Below, in pieces: positions 10,394 to 16,735 of a stretch of 51,334 bases of DNA (positions are counted from its first letter, which is position 1; each line of letters begins with the position of its first letter). The stretch is from NCBI GenBank assembly GCA_024402635.1, contig JAKSTJ010000014.1, positions 1 through 51,334 on the forward strand, read 5' to 3'. The DNA is from Treponema sp. (lineage in GTDB: Bacteria > Spirochaetota > Spirochaetia > Treponematales > Treponemataceae). The position numbers and the translations under genes were made by a program. The notes under the pieces are model-generated. The model saw only the letters and a list, made by a program, of their open reading frames with translations. It ran no database searches and had not been told where the DNA came from.

Positions 10394-13225
10394 ATGAAAA
10401 GTCTTAAGAAATTTTTGTTTATTTTGCTGATTGTTTTTTCTTTTGTTTCCTGTCAATCAACTGATATTTCAGGAACAAGAGAATTACAGTTAAATCCAAA
10501 AATTGTTTCCGGTCAGATGGATAACGGAATGTCTTATTATGTAATGAACAATCAGAATCCTGAAAACCGAATTACTTTACGTCTTGTTGTAAAGGCTGGA
10601 TCTTGTGTTGAAGAAGACGATCAGAAAGGTGTAGCACATTTTATTGAACATCTGGCTTTTAATGGAACTGAACATTTTGAAAAAAATTCCATTGTAGATT
10701 TCTTTGAAAAAATTGGAATGAATTTCGGGGCAGATTTGAATGCCTATACTTCTTTTGATGAAACAGTGTATCAGCTGGAAGTACCTGCAGATAATCCTGA
10801 ATATCTTGAAAAAGCTTTATTAATTTTAAGAGACTGGGCTTGCGGAATTACTTTTGATCAGGAAGAAATTGATAAAGAAAGGGGAGTTATAAATGAAGAA
10901 TGGAGACTCCGCAGAGGAATTCAGGGACGTATTCTGGATTCTTACATTCCATTTGTATTTAAAAATTCCCGATATGAAGAACGATTACCAATTGGTGACA
11001 TGAATGTAATTCAGAATATTAAACGAAATAGAATTCTTGATTTTTACAAAAAATGGTACAAACCAGAATTAATGTCTGTAGTTGCTGTTGGTGATGTTAA
11101 AGCTGATGTTTTAAAAAATGCCATAGTAAAAACAATGAAAGATATTCCTGCAAGTGAAGAAAAAATTAGACCTGCTGTGTTTAATGTTCCTGCTACAAAT
11201 CAGAAAAAGGTGTTTATCTTAAAAGATAAAGAACAGCCATATACAATGATTCAGATTATGCAGCCGGATGTAAATTATGTACAGCCAGCTACAGAAGGTG
11301 AACTTAAAGAAGAATTTAAAAAGCTTTTTGTTCTTTCAATTTTGAATCAGAGATTTGCAGAAATCGGAATGTCTTCTAATTCTCCATGGTTACAGGCTTC
11401 TGCAATTTCTGGAAGTGATACTCACAGAACTTCTTATAACGGATTTGTTATTGTTCCAAAGGATAATTTATTTACAGAATCCTTAAAAAAACTTTTTGAT
11501 GAATATGACCGTTTCCTTTTGTACGGGGCAAAAGAAACTGAAGTTGAAATGTTTAAATCAACTTTCTTAAAACAAATGGAAATGACTGCAAAAAATAAAT
11601 CAAGTATAAAATCTTCTTCAATAGCAGCTGAAATTGTCAGTTATATTCTTGAAAACAGTATTTCTATGGACGAAGATTACATGTACAGTCTTATGCAAAG
11701 AATAATGGCTGATATTTCTGTTGAAGATATTAACTCTGTTGCAAAAGAAATGTTTGGTAACAGAGGTTCACAGTTCTTTGTTGTGGCTCCTGAATCTAAA
11801 AAAGATATTCCTTCTGAAAAACAAATTCTGGAAATCTGGAATAATTACAGAGATAACGAACTGGCAGAAAAGTTAGAAGAAGTAAAAGTGTCAGAATTAA
11901 TGAAACGTCCTTCTTCAAAAGCAAAAATTGTTTCCAAAAAATCAGATTCAAAATTAAAAATAAATGAATATGAACTGGAAAACGGTTTAAAAATTGTTAC
12001 TAAAAAAACTGATTTTGATAAAGATAAAATTTATGTAAGTGGAATTTCAAAAGGTGGAGCATCTTTAATAAGTGATGAAGATTTTCCTTCTGCAGATGCG
12101 GCTTGTTCTTATGCATTATGTTCCGGACTAAATGGTTATTCTTATTTACAAATAAATAATTTTCTAAAAGACAAACATGTAGATCTATCTCACAAAATAT
12201 CTCTTGATAGTGAAAAAATTTCTGGTTCTACAAATATGAAGGATCTGGAATATTTCTTACAGTATGCCTATTTATCCGTAACTCAGCCTCAGTTTAATGA
12301 TGAAGGTTGGGAAAGAGGAAATAAATATGCAGTATTTAAAGCAAATTCTTTTGGTTCAAGTGTAGATGATGTTATTTCTGAAACTTTGTGGAAAACAGTT
12401 TATGGTTCAAATATAAAATATTCCCCATGTACAAAAGAATATGTGGGAAAAATGAATAAAGAAAAAGCCGAAGAAATTTATAGAGAAAGATTTTCTAACG
12501 CTGCCGATTTTACTTATGTATTTGTTGGTAATTTTGATGAAAAGAAGCTTCTTGATTTATGCTGCTATTATCTTGGAAATATTCCTGGTAATAAAGAAAA
12601 ACTGGAAGATGCAGCCTATTATGAAACACCTTATGTTAAAGGTAAAAAAACTGTAACTGTAAAAAAAGGACTTGAACAGCAATCAACCGTTTTTATGAGC
12701 ATTACAGGAGATCTTCCTTTGCCAGAAGATTCTATGGAAAACTGGACAGATACAAATTTAATGAACCAGCTTGAATCAGTATTGGATATTCGTTTAAGAG
12801 AATTGATTCGTGAAGACTTAGGTGGTGCTTATGGAGTTACAGCAAGAGCAAGTCTTTCAAAATGTGTTAATAAAAGAGAATATGAAATAATAATTTATTT
12901 TGGCTGTGAACCTTCAAGAACAGAAGAATTAAAAAATGCTGCCATTTCAGTTATGGAAGATTTAAAAGTAAATAAAATAACTGAAGAAGAAGTTCAAAAA
13001 TTAATTGAATCTTATAAACGAACAAAGGAACTTAGTCTTAAAAACAATAACTGGTGGCTTAATTATATAATTCAGACAAGAATTTTTGATAGCCGGCCAG
13101 TAAGTTCTGCTTTGGATTCAACAACTATTCCAGCATTAATTACTCCAGAAAATATTATGACTGCAGCTAATAAATATTTTAATTATGATAATCTTAAAGT
13201 AATTTATCTTAAGCCAGAAAAATAA
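10394..13225 (+). CDS. M16 (insulinase/pitrilysin) metalloprotease lipoprotein
   Basis: A large two-lobed zinc protease. The inverted zinc motif HxxEH is present as AHFIEHLAFNGT near residue 82-86, with the third ligand region ERGVINEEW about 75 residues later, and a second, inactive M16 half follows from about residue 540. I chose the ATG at 10394 rather than 10382 because GGAGAG (10384-10389) precedes it and the product then starts MKSLKKF..FSFVSC, a typical lipoprotein signal with Cys20. It is therefore expected on the periplasmic face of a membrane, degrading peptides. Sequence around DFFEKIGMNFGADLNAYTSF is family-typical. It is probably translated with the GH2 gene and is followed by a strong terminator. 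Confidence 0.92.
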   Translation: MKSLKKFLFILLIVFSFVSCQSTDISGTRELQLNPKIVSGQMDNGMSYYVMNNQNPENRITLRLVVKAGSCVEEDDQKGVAHFIEHLAFNGTEHFEKNSIVDFFEKIGMNFGADLNAYTSFDETVYQLEVPADNPEYLEKALLILRDWACGITFDQEEIDKERGVINEEWRLRRGIQGRILDSYIPFVFKNSRYEERLPIGDMNVIQNIKRNRILDFYKKWYKPELMSVVAVGDVKADVLKNAIVKTMKDIPASEEKIRPAVFNVPATNQKKVFILKDKEQPYTMIQIMQPDVNYVQPATEGELKEEFKKLFVLSILNQRFAEIGMSSNSPWLQASAISGSDTHRTSYNGFVIVPKDNLFTESLKKLFDEYDRFLLYGAKETEVEMFKSTFLKQMEMTAKNKSSIKSSSIAAEIVSYILENSISMDEDYMYSLMQRIMADISVEDINSVAKEMFGNRGSQFFVVAPESKKDIPSEKQILEIWNNYRDNELAEKLEEVKVSELMKRPSSKAKIVSKKSDSKLKINEYELENGLKIVTKKTDFDKDKIYVSGISKGGASLISDEDFPSADAACSYALCSGLNGYSYLQINNFLKDKHVDLSHKISLDSEKISGSTNMKDLEYFLQYAYLSVTQPQFNDEGWERGNKYAVFKANSFGSSVDDVISETLWKTVYGSNIKYSPCTKEYVGKMNKEKAEEIYRERFSNAADFTYVFVGNFDEKKLLDLCCYYLGNIPGNKEKLEDAAYYETPYVKGKKTVTVKKGLEQQSTVFMSITGDLPLPEDSMENWTDTNLMNQLESVLDIRLRELIREDLGGAYGVTARASLSKCVNKREYEIIIYFGCEPSRTEELKNAAISVMEDLKVNKITEEEVQKLIESYKRTKELSLKNNNWWLNYIIQTRIFDSRPVSSALDSTTIPALITPENIMTAANKYFNYDNLKVIYLKPEK

Positions 13226-13235
13226 TATGAAGTTT

Positions 13236-13279
13236 AAAAAAGCTCAAGTAAGTTTATGACATTGCTTGAGCTTTTTTTT
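13236..13279 (+). terminator. Rho-independent terminator after the M16 gene
   Basis: AGCTCAAG (13241-13248) pairs perfectly with CTTGAGCT (13265-13272), flanked by an A-run on the left and seven T on the right, so it could also work from the minus strand. The next ORF begins only 18 bases after the T-run. Confidence 0.85.
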
Positions 13280-13287
13280 CAGGTAAC

Positions 13288-13323
13288 AAGGAAGAATTGC
13301 AATCATTTAAGGAAGAATTGCAA
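13288..13323 (+). repeat. Tandem duplication of a ribosome site plus TTG start
   Basis: The 15-base string AAGGAAGAATTGCAA occurs at 13288-13302 and again at 13309-13323, a period of 21 bases (seven codons). Each copy holds a GGA-type ribosome site and an in-frame TTG, so either could start the 212-residue protein. Confidence 0.8.
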
Positions 13324-13935
13324 AGTTATTTAGAAAAAGAACATAAATTATGTCTTTCGCCCGCAAAAACAAGAATTTTTAAAAATTCTGAATTTCACGA
13401 ATCTGAAAATCTAAAATTACTCAATGAAGAAATAATACAAAAATTAATAGATAAGGTTATAGAGAAATCAGATGTTTATAAAAAATTTGAAAAGGTTACA
13501 ATAGATGATTTAACAATTAAGGATAGAATTTCCGTATTGAATCAGAAAGAAGATGAATTTCTTCTGAAGGTTTTTGATGAAATATTAAAAACAGGACGAA
13601 AATTCTTATGGGAGTACTGTAACAGCAGGTTTGGTAAAAAATTAAAAGAAGACTCCCTTGATTACTATGGATTCTTTGGGACAAAAACTGACATGAACGA
13701 AACTCATTACCATTTGTATTCCGATGAAGAATGTATTTATGCCTGTTTATATAAAAATGCGTATCATAATGTAAAAGTAGACAAAAAAAAGATAGAATTA
13801 TATTCAGAAATAATAAATCATTGTGGACGAAAAGGTCTGTGGATATATTATAACCGAAGATTTGGAAATAAACTGAAAAATGATTCTCCAGAATATTATG
13901 GATTTTTCGGTGAATATTATAGTAGTGAGGTCTAA
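13297..13935 (+). CDS. Unrecognised protein with a duplicated 29-residue motif
   Basis: A soluble 212-residue (or 205-residue) protein of no family I recognise, with no signal peptide or membrane segment. Its C-terminal half holds two copies of one motif, at about 109-137 (GRKFLWEYCNSRFGKKLKED, then YYGFFG) and about 180-208 (GRKGLWIYYNRRFGNKLKND, then YYGFFG), separated by a Cys/His-containing stretch. The consensus is LWxYxNxRFGxKLKxDSxxYYGFFG. The N-terminal 100 residues are charged and helical. The only plausible starts are TTG at 13297 or 13318; no ATG occurs before about residue 132. It begins just after a terminator with no visible promoter, so it needs read-through, an undetected promoter, or it may be a truncated or cassette-borne gene. 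It neighbours a dense repeat array. Confidence 0.6.
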   Translation: MQSFKEELQSYLEKEHKLCLSPAKTRIFKNSEFHESENLKLLNEEIIQKLIDKVIEKSDVYKKFEKVTIDDLTIKDRISVLNQKEDEFLLKVFDEILKTGRKFLWEYCNSRFGKKLKEDSLDYYGFFGTKTDMNETHYHLYSDEECIYACLYKNAYHNVKVDKKKIELYSEIINHCGRKGLWIYYNRRFGNKLKNDSPEYYGFFGEYYSSEV

Positions 13936-13945
13936 AATAAAAAAA

Positions 13946-13977
13946 ACACTATGAAAATCTTTATGTTTTCATAGTGT
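13946..13977 (-). terminator. Perfect 12-bp hairpin, probable minus-strand terminator for GH130
   Basis: ACACTATGAAAA (13946-13957) pairs with TTTTCATAGTGT (13966-13977) around an 8-base loop. The A-run on its left becomes a T-run on the minus strand, so it should stop transcripts coming from the GH130 gene after they have crossed the hairpin array. It lies 10 bases past the stop of the 212-residue gene. Confidence 0.65.
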
Positions 13978-13991
13978 CATTCCGTACTCGA

Positions 13992-14067
13992 CTTGTCATT
14001 CCGAACTCGATTCGGAATCTCTTTATTGAATCTTGGGTAGATGCTGAAACAAGTTCAGCATGACAAG
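13992..14067. repeat. Palindromic cloverleaf-like repeat
   Basis: Outer arms CTTGTCAT (13992-13999) and ATGACAAG (14060-14067) pair. Inside are two hairpins, ATTCCGAA/TTCGGAAT and ATGCTGAA/TTCAGCAT. A partial copy of the left part (TGTCATTCCGTACTCGACT) sits just before it. The wording GTCATTCCGAA..ATGCTGAAACAAGTTCAGCATG resembles dispersed palindromic repeats I remember from several bacterial phyla; copy number in this genome cannot be judged here. Confidence 0.7.
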
Positions 14068-14088
14068 GACTGTCATTTTTAACGCATC
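14040..14088. repeat. Hairpin-array unit 1 (composite with the palindromic repeat)
   Basis: Outer helix GATGC (14040-14044) with GCATC (14084-14088). The right half, GGACTGTCATTTTTAACGC, is identical to unit 4, but the left half has been replaced by the right hairpin of the palindromic repeat. A shorter inner helix remains, ATGACA (14060-14065) with TGTCAT (14071-14076). Confidence 0.7.
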
Positions 14089-14133
14089 TTCTAGAAGCGA
14101 CTCGATGAATCTCGTCTCTGTCGAAAGTAAGTA
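14089..14133. repeat. Conserved 45-base linker, copy 1
   Basis: Starts TTCTAGAAGCGACTCGATGA and ends GAAAGTAAGTA. It differs from copy 2 (14175-14219) at two positions out of 45. It separates two hairpins whose stems share almost no sequence. Confidence 0.85.
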
Positions 14134-14175
14134 GAAACTAAATCAATGCTAGCCGCATTGATTTTTAACGTTTCT
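14133..14175. repeat. Hairpin-array unit 2
   Basis: Plus strand: outer helix AGAAAC (14133-14138) with GTTTCT (14170-14175); single T bulge (14139); inner helix AAATCAATGC (14140-14149) with GCATTGATTT (14155-14164), loop 14150-14154; TTAAC bulge (14165-14169). Every base of both helices pairs. Confidence 0.85.
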
Positions 14176-14219
14176 TCTAGAAGCGACTCGATGAATCTCG
14201 TTCCTGTCGAAAGTAAGTA
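14175..14219. repeat. Conserved 45-base linker, copy 2
   Basis: Second copy of the segment at 14089-14133, 86 bases later. The identity stops abruptly where the next hairpin stem starts. Confidence 0.85.
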
Positions 14220-14264
14220 AACTCTAAACGATAGTCACGATGGACTATCGTTTTTAACGAGTTT
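14219..14264. repeat. Hairpin-array unit 3
   Basis: Outer helix AAACTC (14219-14224) with GAGTTT (14259-14264); T bulge (14225); inner helix AAACGATAGTC (14226-14236) with GACTATCGTTT (14243-14253), loop 14237-14242; TTAAC bulge (14254-14258). Same architecture as unit 2 with different stem sequences. Confidence 0.85.
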
Positions 14265-14307
14265 TCTAGAAGCGACTCGATAAATCTCGTCCCCCGAAAT
14301 GTAGGAT
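14264..14307. repeat. Conserved linker, copy 3 (diverged right half)
   Basis: Starts with the same TTCTAGAAGCGACTCGAT segment and keeps AATCTCGTC, but the right part (CCCCCGAAATGTAG) has drifted from copies 1 and 2. Confidence 0.75.
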
Positions 14308-14351
14308 GATGCTAAATGACAGTCGCTAAGGACTGTCATTTTTAACGCATC
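14308..14351. repeat. Hairpin-array unit 4
   Basis: Outer helix GATGC (14308-14312) with GCATC (14347-14351); T bulge (14313); inner helix AAATGACAGTC (14314-14324) with GACTGTCATTT (14331-14341), loop 14325-14330; TTAAC bulge (14342-14346). It is followed by TTCTAGAA (14352-14359), which contains the stop codon of the GH130 gene. Confidence 0.85.
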
Positions 14352-14353
14352 TT

Positions 14354-15400
14354 CTAGAAACGGCCCTCGTCTTTGTCCCAGTATCCTAATTCATTGTGGG
14401 CTAATGTGAAGTTTACTACTTCATCAACTGTTGTAAAACAGAGGCCTACAACTGTATCTGCACATCCGTAGTAAATTGCGATTTTTCCGTCTTTTTCATC
14501 TGTTAATGCTGCAACTGGGAAACATACGTTGTCTACGAAACCTGTTGTTTCATATGGCATTTCTGGTGTAAGCATGTAATCACCGCAACGATATTTAACG
14601 ATAGATGGTTTGTCATGATCAAGGATTGCAGCTGAGAATGAATATACAAATCCATTACAAGTTGTTGCAACGCCATGATAGAACATTAACCAGCCCTGTT
14701 CTGTTTTTCCTTCTGGAGTTTTATATTCAATTTCAATTGGTGCTGGACCACAACCAATTTTAACTCCCTGCCACCATCCCTGGCCGCCTTTCTGCATAAC
14801 GAGTCTGTGTTCACCCCAATATTTCATATCTGGAGACTGAGAAAGGAGAATATCACCAAATGGTGTGTGTCCTGAGTCAGATGGACGAGAAAGCATTATA
14901 AATTTTCCATCAATTTTTTTAGGGAAAAGAACTGCATTTCTGTTGAATGGGAGGAATGGATTTTCAAGACGTGTAAAATCTTTAAAATCTTTTGTTGTTG
15001 CAACACCAATTGAAGCACCATCAAAATCTCCACACCAAAGAATATAATATGTGTCATCAACTTTTACACAACGTGGATCATATGCGTAGAATGGATCGTG
15101 AGGAGTTCCATCAGGATCGTGCATATGAATTTTTTCTTTCTGGAATTCCCAGTGAATACCATCATCTGAATCACCAATGTAGAGGAATGGACGAGCAGAT
15201 GTATCTTCAGAACGGAATACACCTTTAAATTTTCCCTGCCATGGAATTACAGCTGAATTGTAAATACGACCCATACCTTTAAATGGGTTACGACCGATTA
15301 CTGGATTTGCATCATAGCGCCAGATTGGAAGCCAGCAGTCTTCTGGTTTGTCCTGCCAAGGAATATTTGGTAAATTTCCACCACTGATGATTTTTGACAT
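14354..15400 (-). CDS. GH130 beta-mannoside phosphorylase
   Basis: A cytoplasmic five-bladed propeller enzyme predicted to phosphorolyse a beta-1,4-mannoside, releasing mannose 1-phosphate. Family features: WLPIWRYDANPVIGRNP, GRIYNSAVI, FYAYDPRC with the likely acid D108, LSQSPDMKYWGEHR, WWQGVKIGCGPAPIE, GWLMFYHGV and IAIYYGCADT. These resemble the group that acts on mannooligosaccharides or mannosyl-GlcNAc (GH130_2) more than the mannosyl-glucose enzymes; substrate is inferred. Start at 15400 has AGGAGA upstream. The last codons and the TAG stop lie inside TTCTAGAA, the motif that opens each linker of the neighbouring hairpin array, so the array reaches into the 3' end of the gene. Confidence 0.9.
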   Translation of the reverse strand: MSKIISGGNLPNIPWQDKPEDCWLPIWRYDANPVIGRNPFKGMGRIYNSAVIPWQGKFKGVFRSEDTSARPFLYIGDSDDGIHWEFQKEKIHMHDPDGTPHDPFYAYDPRCVKVDDTYYILWCGDFDGASIGVATTKDFKDFTRLENPFLPFNRNAVLFPKKIDGKFIMLSRPSDSGHTPFGDILLSQSPDMKYWGEHRLVMQKGGQGWWQGVKIGCGPAPIEIEYKTPEGKTEQGWLMFYHGVATTCNGFVYSFSAAILDHDKPSIVKYRCGDYMLTPEMPYETTGFVDNVCFPVAALTDEKDGKIAIYYGCADTVVGLCFTTVDEVVNFTLAHNELGYWDKDEGRF

Positions 15401-15453
15401 AAAAATCTCCTGAATAATTTTATTTTTAATAAGGTTTAATTCCTTATATTTTC

Positions 15454-15482
15454 AGATTACAACGCTTTATTTCTTTTGTCAA
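15454..15482 (-). promoter_or_regulatory. Sigma-70-type promoter for the GH130 gene
   Basis: Minus strand: TTGACA (15477-15482), 17 bases, TAATCT (15454-15459). This is one of the best promoter matches in the window. The sequence GCGTTGTAAT around the -10 resembles ACGTTGTAAT upstream of glyA. Confidence 0.75.
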
Positions 15483-15488
15483 GAAAAA

Positions 15489-15506
15489 TTAAGTAAAATT
15501 ACTTAA
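15489..15506. promoter_or_regulatory. Palindrome in the divergent promoter region, possible operator
   Basis: TTAAGTAA (15489-15496) and TTACTTAA (15499-15506) form 8-base inverted arms with a 2-base centre, just upstream of the GH130 -35 box and about 50 bases upstream of the -35 of the divergent esterase gene. It is a plausible repressor site for both. Confidence 0.45.
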
Positions 15507-15517
15507 AATTAGGTAAA
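15503..15517 (+). promoter_or_regulatory. Shared motif TTAAAATTAGGTAAA, copy 1
   Basis: The same 15 bases recur exactly at 18145-18159, upstream of the other SGNH hydrolase gene. The copy here is about 40 bases upstream of the -35 box; the other is next to the start codon. It could be a common regulatory site, or chance in AT-rich DNA. Confidence 0.35.
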
Positions 15518-15557
15518 TTTAATTAATTAAAAAATGTTGTTTTTTAATATAATTCAT

Positions 15558-15586
15558 TTGCTCTCTAAAGTTTTTCATTGTATATT
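15558..15586 (+). promoter_or_regulatory. Promoter of the CE2-like gene, possibly giving a leaderless mRNA
   Basis: TTGCTC (15558-15563), 17 bases, TATATT (15581-15586). The ATG at 15593 is six bases after the -10 box and no Shine-Dalgarno is present. Confidence 0.5.
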
Positions 15587-15592
15587 TAAGTT

Positions 15593-16735
15593 ATGAAAGC
15601 ATATAAATTAAATCAAATTGAAAATAAAAGAATTTTAGGTAGAAATGTAAAAAATGCAGGTAATTCAGATAAACCTTTAAATCTGTTCTGGGCAGCTGCT
15701 GCTTTGGAATTAAATGTAAAATCATCTGAGGTATGGATTAATATTTCATCAAAATATAATACTTATGAACCATGGATTTCAATTTATATAAATAATTCTC
15801 CGGTTTGTCGTTTTATGGCGCCAGTTGAACCTCAGTGGATTTGTATTGCCCGTAATATGAATCCTGAAAATCAGAATCTGATTACAATTTATAAAGATAA
15901 TCAGCCAATGAGTGGTGAAGAACTTCATTCTCTCTTTATTCATGAAATTGGTCTTTCCGACACAGGAACTTTTGAACCTTTAAAACCAAGAAAAATGAGC
16001 ATTGAATTTGTTGGCGACAGTATTACAAGTGGAGAAGGTTTGGCAGGTTGTCCTTCTGAAGGTGATTGGATCAGTCAGTGGATGTGTGCCAGCAAAAATT
16101 ATGCAGTTCAGCTTTGTAAAAAACTTGATGCTGACTGGAGTTTAGTCAGTCAGTGTGGCTGGGGAATTTGCTGGGGTTGGGATGGAAACAGAAACAGTGT
16201 AATGCCACCTCATTATAAAAATGTATGTTCAGTTATGTGGGGAGATTTTCAGAATTCTCTTGGTGTAAACGAACCTTATGATTTTTCTGTAAAAAATGAT
16301 TATGTTATTGTAAATCTGGGAACTAACGATAACGGTGCTTTTGCCCAGCCTGCCTGGAAAGATTCGGATGGAAAAGAATATGTTTTAACTTTAGATGAAA
16401 ACAAAAAAGCCTCTAAAAAGGATGGAACTGTTGTTGCTGAAGGAGTAAAAGATTTTCTTAAAACTATTCGAGAAAAAAATCCTGATTCTAAAATTATCTG
16501 GGTTTGGGGCATGATAAAACTTACAATGCTTCCAGATTTTATTTTACAGGGAATTGAAGATTACAAAAAACTTACTGGTGATAAAAAAGTTTATTCTCTT
16601 GAATTAGATGCAATGGAAGATGTTGAAGTTTGTGATGAAGATAAAGGAAGTCGTGGTCATCCAGGTCCTAAAACTCACAGACTGGCTGCAGAAAAAATAT
16701 ACAATTTTATTCAGAATCTACAGGCTGAAGAGTAG
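15593..16735 (+). CDS. SGNH-type carbohydrate esterase, CE2-like
   Basis: A 380-residue deacetylase candidate with no signal peptide. An N-terminal jelly-roll-like domain (about 1-130) precedes an SGNH hydrolase domain. Catalytic blocks are present: nucleophile S143 in EFVGDSITSGEG, the asparagine block VNLGTNDNG, and H356 in SRGHPGPKTH. The two-domain order and the EFVGDSIT wording fit carbohydrate esterase family 2, whose members remove acetyl groups from xylan or mannan. Its lack of an export signal suggests it deacetylates imported oligosaccharides, in step with the cytoplasmic GH130 enzyme encoded divergently. No Shine-Dalgarno precedes the ATG. The last 29 bases overlap the convergent lipoprotein gene. 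Confidence 0.85.
   Translation: MKAYKLNQIENKRILGRNVKNAGNSDKPLNLFWAAAALELNVKSSEVWINISSKYNTYEPWISIYINNSPVCRFMAPVEPQWICIARNMNPENQNLITIYKDNQPMSGEELHSLFIHEIGLSDTGTFEPLKPRKMSIEFVGDSITSGEGLAGCPSEGDWISQWMCASKNYAVQLCKKLDADWSLVSQCGWGICWGWDGNRNSVMPPHYKNVCSVMWGDFQNSLGVNEPYDFSVKNDYVIVNLGTNDNGAFAQPAWKDSDGKEYVLTLDENKKASKKDGTVVAEGVKDFLKTIREKNPDSKIIWVWGMIKLTMLPDFILQGIEDYKKLTGDKKVYSLELDAMEDVEVCDEDKGSRGHPGPKTHRLAAEKIYNFIQNLQAEE

Noticed and set aside
14089..14307. CRISPR array
   Set aside because: Only three linker copies, spacing of 86-89 bases, and the variable parts are perfect hairpins rather than unrelated spacers. No cas genes nearby.
13946..14351. Integron attC sites
   Set aside because: The structure-over-sequence pattern and unpaired bases recall attC, but the paired RYYYAAC/GTTRRRY core sites are not present; TTAAC is unpaired here and no integrase gene is in the window.
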